DNA of 64,000 bases from Streptomyces sp. CG1. Lineage in GTDB: Bacteria > Actinomycetota > Actinomycetes > Streptomycetales > Streptomycetaceae. The stretch spans positions 8,177,501 to 8,241,500 of the forward strand of contig NZ_CP163518.1 of assembly GCF_041080625.1 (NCBI RefSeq). The letters run 5' to 3'. Under the pieces are notes generated by a model. It had not been told where the DNA came from, did no database searches, and saw only the letters and a program-made list of their open reading frames with translations. Shown here piece by piece: positions 58,663-64,000 of this stretch; the first letter of the stretch is position 1; each line of letters begins with the position of its first letter. Position numbers and translations under genes: made by a program.

Positions 58663-59297
58663 CGGACACATCTGTGCTCACGGCTTTGTCAGCGCACCAT
58701 CTGCTCGGAGAACCAGTCATGACGATCGCTGTTGACGCCCCGGTGAGGCTCGCCCGCCCCACGACCGGAGAAGCGTCGAATGAGCTGAACCGCGCCGCTT
58801 GGGCCGCAGGTCTCAGCGTCTCGCCGATGCCCGACATGGACCGGCCCAGGGAGTACGTCGATCTGGGCAAGGCCACTCCGGAGACGGCCGCCGAGTTGGC
58901 CCGGCTGATTCGCAGCGGAATGAGGCGGGCCTACAGGACCGTCGACGGCCTACAGGCTGTCTGCCAGGCGCACGGGCTTGCGATCCCGGACCTGTCCGTG
59001 CAGGACGGCAAGATCGATCTCGGTGACGTCTCCGTCGAGACGGCTGGCCGCCTGGCCTGCCTGCTGGGTGCGCCGCCTCAGCCGGAATCCCGTCTGGACC
59101 TGAACGAGTGGACCGAAGCGCGCAAGGTCATGGACCGCCTCAGCTGCGCCTTCAAGACCGCCACCCGCGGTGGATTCATCGACCTTTACTTCCACTCGGA
59201 CTGCCTTCGCTGCGACACGGACGCGGCCATCAGCCTCGGCTCCATTCCCGTCAAAACCGCACACCGCCTCGTCAACGCCCTCCAGTTCGGAGCCTGA
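58659..59297 (+). CDS. Unrecognised protein
   Basis: A 212-residue protein from GTG 58659 (ATG 58719 is the alternative). Two similar halves can be seen: Y-V-D-L-G-K-A-T-P-E-T-A-A-E-L-A in the first, then I-D-L-G-D-V-S-V-E-T-A-G-R-L-A and later A-I-S-L-G-S-I-P-V-K-T-A-H-R-L-V. The unit (hydrophobic-x-LG-(x)3-(V/P)-x-TA-x-x-L) thus repeats three times. That suggests an internally duplicated binding fold. Function is unknown. Confidence 0.65.
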   Translation: MTDTSVLTALSAHHLLGEPVMTIAVDAPVRLARPTTGEASNELNRAAWAAGLSVSPMPDMDRPREYVDLGKATPETAAELARLIRSGMRRAYRTVDGLQAVCQAHGLAIPDLSVQDGKIDLGDVSVETAGRLACLLGAPPQPESRLDLNEWTEARKVMDRLSCAFKTATRGGFIDLYFHSDCLRCDTDAAISLGSIPVKTAHRLVNALQFGA

Positions 59298-59299
59298 CC

Positions 59300-59890
59300 A
59301 TGACCACACAGCCGCAGCGGCCCGACCTCGCCCGAACCCTCGTCGACCGTGCCGAAAGAGCGCGGACACACCGCGCCCTCCTCGTCCGCGGGCTGCTGAG
59401 CCCGACCGAGATCAACATGGAACGGCACGTCGATCGCGCCGACGCCCAGGTGCTGGGGCGGATTGTCACGGACCACGGCTGGCCCGGCAAGACCCTGGTC
59501 GGCGAGGACGGCGCCGAAGCCGCCTGGCACCTCGCCCTGCACGCTGACTATGACCCGGCCCTTCAACAGCTGGCGCTCAGGCTCCTGGCCGCCGCTGTCG
59601 AAGAGGGTGAGGCGACGATCCAGCAGTGGGCGCACCTCCACGACCGGTGCAGCGTCAACGCCGGACAGCCGCAGGTCTTCGGTACCCAGCACTGCCGCAG
59701 CCCCGCCGGCATGCAGATGCTGCCGACGCAGGACCCGGATCACCTCGACGCCCGTCGTGCCAGCGTGGGCCTGCCGCCGCACGCTGTCGCCTGCGAGGCC
59801 CTGCGGCAGCGCCACCGCCGCGAGCCGGAGGGCGAGCAGTCTCGTGACGACGACCAGGCGCGGCCCGTGCTCCTAGGGAGCGCCGCATGA
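59300..59890 (+). CDS. DUF6624-type protein
   Basis: A 196-residue protein with the DUF6624 pattern: G-W-P-G-K-T-L-V-G-E-D-G-A-E-A-A-W, then L-A-L-H-A-D-Y-D-P, H-L-H-D-R, and Q-P-Q-V-F-G-T-Q-H. No catalytic role is known to me. ATG 59300 lies 2 bp after the previous stop. It ends the overlapping operon; 179 bp without a gene follow. Confidence 0.75.
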   Translation: MTTQPQRPDLARTLVDRAERARTHRALLVRGLLSPTEINMERHVDRADAQVLGRIVTDHGWPGKTLVGEDGAEAAWHLALHADYDPALQQLALRLLAAAVEEGEATIQQWAHLHDRCSVNAGQPQVFGTQHCRSPAGMQMLPTQDPDHLDARRASVGLPPHAVACEALRQRHRREPEGEQSRDDDQARPVLLGSAA

Positions 59891-60069
59891 CGTCCGTCAA
59901 GCGGCTCCCCGGCGACCTGGGACGTGTGGGCGGAAGACGTCCGTAACCGCACGCCGCACAGCTCCGGTGGCCGGGAGTGCATGACGGTCCTCCCGGCCAC
60001 CGGTCCCAACTGTGCAGCCCCTCTGCACCACGCATACCTCAACTTCCCGTCCATAAAAGGAGCATGGTC

Positions 60070-61092
60070 ATGTCCTTAAGTGAACTCGCCGGATGCACAG
60101 TGCTCGTCACCGGTGCGGGCGGGTTGATCGGCAGCCGCCTCACTGCCCAGCTCCGCCGGCTCGGCGCGCGCACGGTGTCGGTGTGCAAGATGGACGCCTA
60201 TCCGGAGCGCACCTACCGGGACTACTTCGGCATCCGCTCCGACGACGCGGACTTCATCGTCGGTGACATTGCCGAACCCCGCCTGATCAAGAGGCTCATC
60301 CCGGGGTGTGACTACGTCATCCACGCCGCTGCCCTGGCCGACGTGGCGGCCTGCACCCGACAGCCCCTGGACGCGATCGACAGCAACGTGGTCGGCACCC
60401 AACGGGTCCTCGACGCCGTGGCCGGCTCGCGGACCGTGCGCCGGATGGTGTTCGTCTCCTCCGCCAGCGTCTACGGCAACGGCGAGCACGGGCAGGCGGG
60501 GGCACGGTTCCGCGAGGACGCGCCCGTGCGGCCGGTCTCGGTGTACGGAGCCAGCAAGGTGTGGGGCGAGCATGAGACCGCCGCGCTGCTCGGCGGTTCC
60601 GGCATCTCCTACGCGATCGTCCGCTACTTCTCGGTGTACGGCGAACCGCAGGTCATCAAGGAGCACAGCCACTCCTGGGTCGTCGCATGGTTCACGATGC
60701 GTGCCGCACTGGGACTACCGCTGCACCTCAACGGCGGCGGACGCCAGGTCCGCGACTTCGTCCACGTCGACGACATCGCCACCGGCACCCTGCACGCCCT
60801 GACCGCCGAGGGGGCGCACCGGGCGACGGTGAACATCGGTACAGGCACAGCCACGACCATCCGTGGCCTGGCCGAGTTGGTCTGCTCGCACTACCCCGGC
60901 GCCAAGCTCGTGGAGACGCCGATGCCTCCTGGCGATCCGGAGGGCGGGTACGCCTGCACCCGCCGGATGGAAGATCTCCTGGGCTGGAGGCCGGGCATCA
61001 GCGTGGAGGACGGGGTGGCCCGGTATGCGGCGTGGCTGCGTGAGCGTCCGGACGTGATCCCGCAGTGGCTGCGCGAGCCCACCGCGGCGTAG
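60070..61092 (+). CDS. NAD-dependent epimerase/dehydratase (extended SDR)
   Basis: A 340-residue extended SDR, probably acting on a nucleotide sugar. The cofactor loop T-G-A-G-G-L-I-G is at 14-21, S-S-A-S-V-Y-G near 133, and Y159/K163 form YxxxK (Y-G-A-S-K). A V-R-D-F-V-H-V-D-D-I-A segment and N-I-G-T-G-T-A are typical of the family. AAAGGAG seven bases upstream supports ATG 60070 over the ATG at 60064. The next gene, encoding an HD protein, starts 13 bp downstream. Confidence 0.88.
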   Translation: MSLSELAGCTVLVTGAGGLIGSRLTAQLRRLGARTVSVCKMDAYPERTYRDYFGIRSDDADFIVGDIAEPRLIKRLIPGCDYVIHAAALADVAACTRQPLDAIDSNVVGTQRVLDAVAGSRTVRRMVFVSSASVYGNGEHGQAGARFREDAPVRPVSVYGASKVWGEHETAALLGGSGISYAIVRYFSVYGEPQVIKEHSHSWVVAWFTMRAALGLPLHLNGGGRQVRDFVHVDDIATGTLHALTAEGAHRATVNIGTGTATTIRGLAELVCSHYPGAKLVETPMPPGDPEGGYACTRRMEDLLGWRPGISVEDGVARYAAWLRERPDVIPQWLREPTAA

Positions 61093-61105
61093 GCGGGACG
61101 TCCTG

Positions 61106-61837
61106 ATGCCTTCGCTCAGAGATCTCGCCGAGAGGCGGCTGCTCGGTGATCACCAGGTGATGGACCGGCCCACGCTGGACTGGATCACCTCCCACCGGCC
61201 CTCCTCCTTCCCCGATCAGCCGTCACGTGTGCTGCACCCTCCCGTGCTGCTGATCCCGCCCACCGAATGGTTCGCCAATGCCCGGCTCGCGGACTCCATT
61301 CATGGTGTTCTGCACGGCGCCCGCGTCAGTGGGCTCGCCTCGCTCCTCGCGGGCGAGCACGGTCTCAGCCGCGAGGAGGCGGCCACGTTGTGTGTCGCAG
61401 CGGCGGTGCACGACTGCCGCCGCCGTCACGACCGCGACGACGTCGGCCACGGCCGCAGGGCCGCCCGCTGGTTTGCACGACACCACGAGATGATCAGCCG
61501 CGCCTTCGGGCACCAGCTCCCGCCTGCGCTGATCGCCCCGGCCGCCACCGCCATGGCCCTGCACGACGTCCCCTACGGTGCGTTCTCGGCCGAGCAGGTG
61601 CGTGCCTACGGGCGGGCCCGGCAGCTCACGGACCTGCTGAAGGCCGCGGACTGCCTCGACCGGTACCGGCTGCCGCTGGACCGCTGGTGGCCCGACACCC
61701 GCTGGCTACGCATCCGCGTACCGGAGTGGCTTCACCCGCTGGCCTTCGACCTGGTCACCTCCAGCGAGCAGAGGCGCCTGGACGGGGCCAACCCGGCCGA
61801 AGCCCTCACCCACGCCCTTCAGATCCTCTACCGGTAG
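61106..61837 (+). CDS. HD-domain protein
   Basis: A 243-residue putative metal-dependent phosphohydrolase. The metal ligands visible are H66/H70 (S-I-H-G-V-L-H-G) and the H102-D103 pair (A-A-V-H-D-C), then R-H-H-E and a late K-A-A-D-C-L-D-R. HD proteins of this size hydrolyse phosphate esters or nucleotides; the substrate is not evident. It sits between an epimerase and an unknown protein in one plus-strand operon, which hints at a small biosynthetic route rather than second-messenger turnover. Confidence 0.8.
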   Translation: MPSLRDLAERRLLGDHQVMDRPTLDWITSHRPSSFPDQPSRVLHPPVLLIPPTEWFANARLADSIHGVLHGARVSGLASLLAGEHGLSREEAATLCVAAAVHDCRRRHDRDDVGHGRRAARWFARHHEMISRAFGHQLPPALIAPAATAMALHDVPYGAFSAEQVRAYGRARQLTDLLKAADCLDRYRLPLDRWWPDTRWLRIRVPEWLHPLAFDLVTSSEQRRLDGANPAEALTHALQILYR

Positions 61838-61848
61838 GAGACACAAGC

Positions 61849-63178
61849 GTGCGCGCCGAATGGGACGACGCCCACAGCGACTACGCCACGCCCGCCCGGC
61901 CACCCGGTCCCGCCTCCCTCAGCGAGACCCCCACCGAGTGGCGTGAGCAACTGGAGCACGGGACCCCGAACGGGTGGCTGCTGCGCGGCAACACCATGCT
62001 GAAGACTCTGGCCAGCGGGCGCCCGATCCACCTGATGCACACGACCGCGGCCCTGGACGCGATCCGGGCGAGCGGACAACTGTATGCCGCGGCCGGCTGC
62101 CTGGTCGGCAGCCTGTACTGCGCTCCCCTCAGCCCCGAGCCGACAGGGCTGAGGCCGCACAACATGGGCGCCTATCTGCTGGAGACGAAGCAGAACCGCG
62201 ACGGTCCTGGTCATCGAGATCAGCCCCGGCGCGGCGGTGCCGGTCAAGGGCATCGACTATCTACGCCTCGGCCGCATCCACCTGCGCATCTACGAGGAGC
62301 ACCGTGACTGCCTGACCGGCGCCGAGGACGCCCGGCTGCGCAAGGCTGCCGTGGAACGCGTACGGGCAGCATCCGGGTTCCTGGACACCCTCCTGGCCGC
62401 CGCATGCGGCAGCGACCCCCGGCCGGACACGGTGTTCGTCGACCGGCTCGCCGCCGCCGTGCCGCTGGTTCCGTTCCTGGGCTACCTGTACTTCGAAGTG
62501 CTGTCCGAGTACCTGATGCTCCACTCCACCTCCCCGCAGACCAGGGCGTACGCCGAAGCCGGGGAGATGAACAACCGGCTCTACAAGCAGCTCGCCTTCT
62601 CGGCGGTCGAGAGCATGCACCGTCTGTTCGACCTCGCCCTGTTCGCACCGGGCCACGACCGGCTCGTCGGCCTGATCGGCGAGATCGAACCCGCACTCGC
62701 TCCGGGCGTGGCCTCCTATGTGCACCGCCGCTTGCCGCACCTGTTCGCCTGCACGGCCCTGGACGCCTCACGGGACGCGGCAGCCGTCTCCTTCAAGGAC
62801 GCGGACTTCCTCACCCTCGCCCGTATCGCGCCCTACCTGCTGGGGCAGATGGTCTTCCGCGAGATGCGCACCGAGTCCCGATACCCGCGGCTCTTCCCGG
62901 TGTTCGAGCAGGCCAAGGCACTTCAGGCGTACGACTACTGGAACCGCGAGGGCATCCCGACCCCGTTCAACGGCTTCCTGCCCAAAGGGGAGATCGGCGT
63001 CAACCTCGCCTACCCGCACGGCTCCTACGCGGTGTGGACGGCCGAGGTCTGCGAACGCGGCCTCCTCCACCCGGTCGACCAACTCGACGTGACCTTCATC
63101 CCCCGCCTGACCGACCTGCGCGCCACCGCCCTGGGCAAGGCAGCCTTCCCCACCACTCACGAGCCCGCAGCACACTGA
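61849..63178 (+). pseudogene. Unrecognised ~440-residue protein, interrupted by a frameshift
   Basis: The gene starts at GTG 61849 with a GGTAGGAG site. The first frame reads well to about 62200 (H-L-M-H-T-T-A-A-L-D-A-I, then H-N-M-G-A-Y-L-L-E-T-K-Q), then loses sense and stops at 62305. The protein continues one frame over (V-L-V-I-E-I-S-P-G-A-A-V-P-V-K-G-I-D-Y-L-R) and runs to 63178. One extra base in about 62195-62210 (near CAGAACC) explains it; a sequencing error is possible. The second half is helical and ends with L-A-Y-P-H-G-S-Y-A-V-W. I do not know the family. It lies between the HD gene and a second epimerase gene. Confidence 0.65.
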
Positions 63179-63199
63179 TTCGAAAGGAGCACCCCTAGC

Positions 63200-64000
63200 G
63201 TGCGCATCGTCCTGCTCGGCGGCGCCGGCTACATCGGCACCGTCGCCACCCGCCTCCTGACCGCCCTGGGCCACCACGTGACCGTCGTGGACGGCCTGAT
63301 CTACCACCGCGGCGACGACCCGGCACGGCTCGTGCCGACCGCCACCGACTTCCTCCACGCCGACCTCCGCGACACCGTTGCGCTCCGGCGTGCCGTCCAG
63401 GGCGCGGACGCGGTCGTGCACCTGGGCGGCCTCGTCGGGGAACCCGCCTGCGCCGTCGATGAGCGCCTGGCCGTCGAACTCAACTACGCCGCCCCGGTCC
63501 TCGCCGCCGAAGCCGCCCACGAGGCCGGAGTCGGGCACTACGTGTTCTTCTCCTCATGCAGCGTCTACGGCCAGCACGCCGGGACCGTGGACGAATACAC
63601 CGCCCCCAATCCGCTGGGCATCTACGCCACCACCAAGGTGCTGGCCGAACGCCGTCTTGCCGCCACGCTCGACGACACGGCGTTGACGGTGCTCCGGCTC
63701 GCCACCGTGCACGGCCGATCAGCGCGCCAGCGTCTGGACTCGGTCGCCAACCGCATGACCGCCCAGGCCGTTGTGACCGGCCGTATCCCGCTCAACGGGG
63801 GCTCCCAGCGCCGCCCAATGGTCCACGTCGCCGACGTCGCCGAAACCCTCGCCGCAGTCCTGAACACCCCCCAAGGCCATCGGGTGTTCAATGTGGGATC
63901 GGACAGGGCGAACTTCACCATCGCCGACATCGCAGAAACCGTGCAGCGCACGGTCCCCGGCACGAAGATCGACCGCGGCCCGGAGCGCGACGAGACCGAC
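63200..64000 (+). CDS. NAD-dependent epimerase/dehydratase, 3' end outside the window
   Basis: The first 267 residues of an extended SDR beginning at GTG 63200 behind GAAAGGAG. The cofactor loop is G-G-A-G-Y-I-G (7-13), followed by V-H-L-G-G-L-V-G, S-S-C-S-V-Y-G, and I-Y-A-T-T-K as YxxxK. P-M-V-H-V-A-D-V-A and F-N-V-G-S are also in place. It resembles UDP-sugar epimerases. It is in an operon-like run with the epimerase, HD and unknown genes upstream, suggesting a sugar-like or cyclitol pathway that continues to the right. Confidence 0.85.
   Translation, partial: MRIVLLGGAGYIGTVATRLLTALGHHVTVVDGLIYHRGDDPARLVPTATDFLHADLRDTVALRRAVQGADAVVHLGGLVGEPACAVDERLAVELNYAAPVLAAEAAHEAGVGHYVFFSSCSVYGQHAGTVDEYTAPNPLGIYATTKVLAERRLAATLDDTALTVLRLATVHGRSARQRLDSVANRMTAQAVVTGRIPLNGGSQRRPMVHVADVAETLAAVLNTPQGHRVFNVGSDRANFTIADIAETVQRTVPGTKIDRGPERDETD

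Overview
The window is high-GC actinobacterial DNA, most probably from Streptomyces or a close relative. Supporting signs are GTG starts, ATGA/GTGA gene overlaps, DUF397/XRE pairs, a SARP activator, a StrR-like regulator and IS110, IS1380 and IS5-type debris. Its centrepiece is a lipopeptide NRPS cluster. A small lasso-peptide operon lies to its right.

Layout. 1-2975: a membrane protein, an ImmA-like metalloprotease and an XRE regulator in one coupled operon on the minus strand, then a StrR/ParB-like regulator. 2976-9340: accessory DNA with a divergent TetR / SDR + NAD(P)-binding oxidoreductase module, bracketed by IS-like repeats and followed by decayed IS110, IS5, IS1380 and IS21 remnants. 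9344-14580: lipopeptide accessory genes (fatty acyl-AMP ligase, acyl carrier protein, MFS exporter, unknown membrane protein, type II thioesterase). 14581-15929: no supported gene. 15930-42967: MbtH-like protein, three NRPS subunits (16189-40914), a hairpin, a SARP regulator and a phosphopantetheinyl transferase. 44620-47302: lasso operon (45-aa precursor, cyclase, RRE protein, leader peptidase). 47310-49480: an intact IS1380-family element nested in an older IS1380 relic next to an NRPS C-domain relic. 50013-54530: two small conserved proteins, an NB-ARC/TPR (NLR-like) ATPase, a formyltransferase-like enzyme, and a small protein sharing a short motif with the ATPase. 55780-56909: a DUF397/XRE pair. 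57049-59890: a tightly overlapped operon of mostly unrecognised proteins. 60070-64000: epimerase, HD protein, a frameshifted unknown gene and a second epimerase.

NRPS logic. The fatty acyl-AMP ligase activates a fatty acid and loads the stand-alone ACP. The starter-type C domain of subunit 1 acylates residue 1. Reading order is C-A-T-E / C-A-T-C-A-T / C-A-T-C-A-T-C-A-T-C-A-T-TE, seven modules. The pocket residues I could align read Ser (modules 2 and 4), Gly (module 3) and Thr (modules 5 and 6). Modules 1 and 7 share one unassigned code. The predicted backbone is acyl-D-X-Ser-Gly-Ser-Thr-Thr-X. The C domains after modules 4 and 5 have an unusual HHxxxDH motif, so Ser4/Thr5 may become dehydro residues. 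The synthetase is a DNA-level mosaic: the flanks of every A domain appear identical while only the substrate-choosing centre differs. One copy carries a one-base deletion that splits subunit 3 at about 31630.

Main limits: all family calls come from reading motifs, and no database search was run. The long identical repeats also make assembly error a live alternative at several points.
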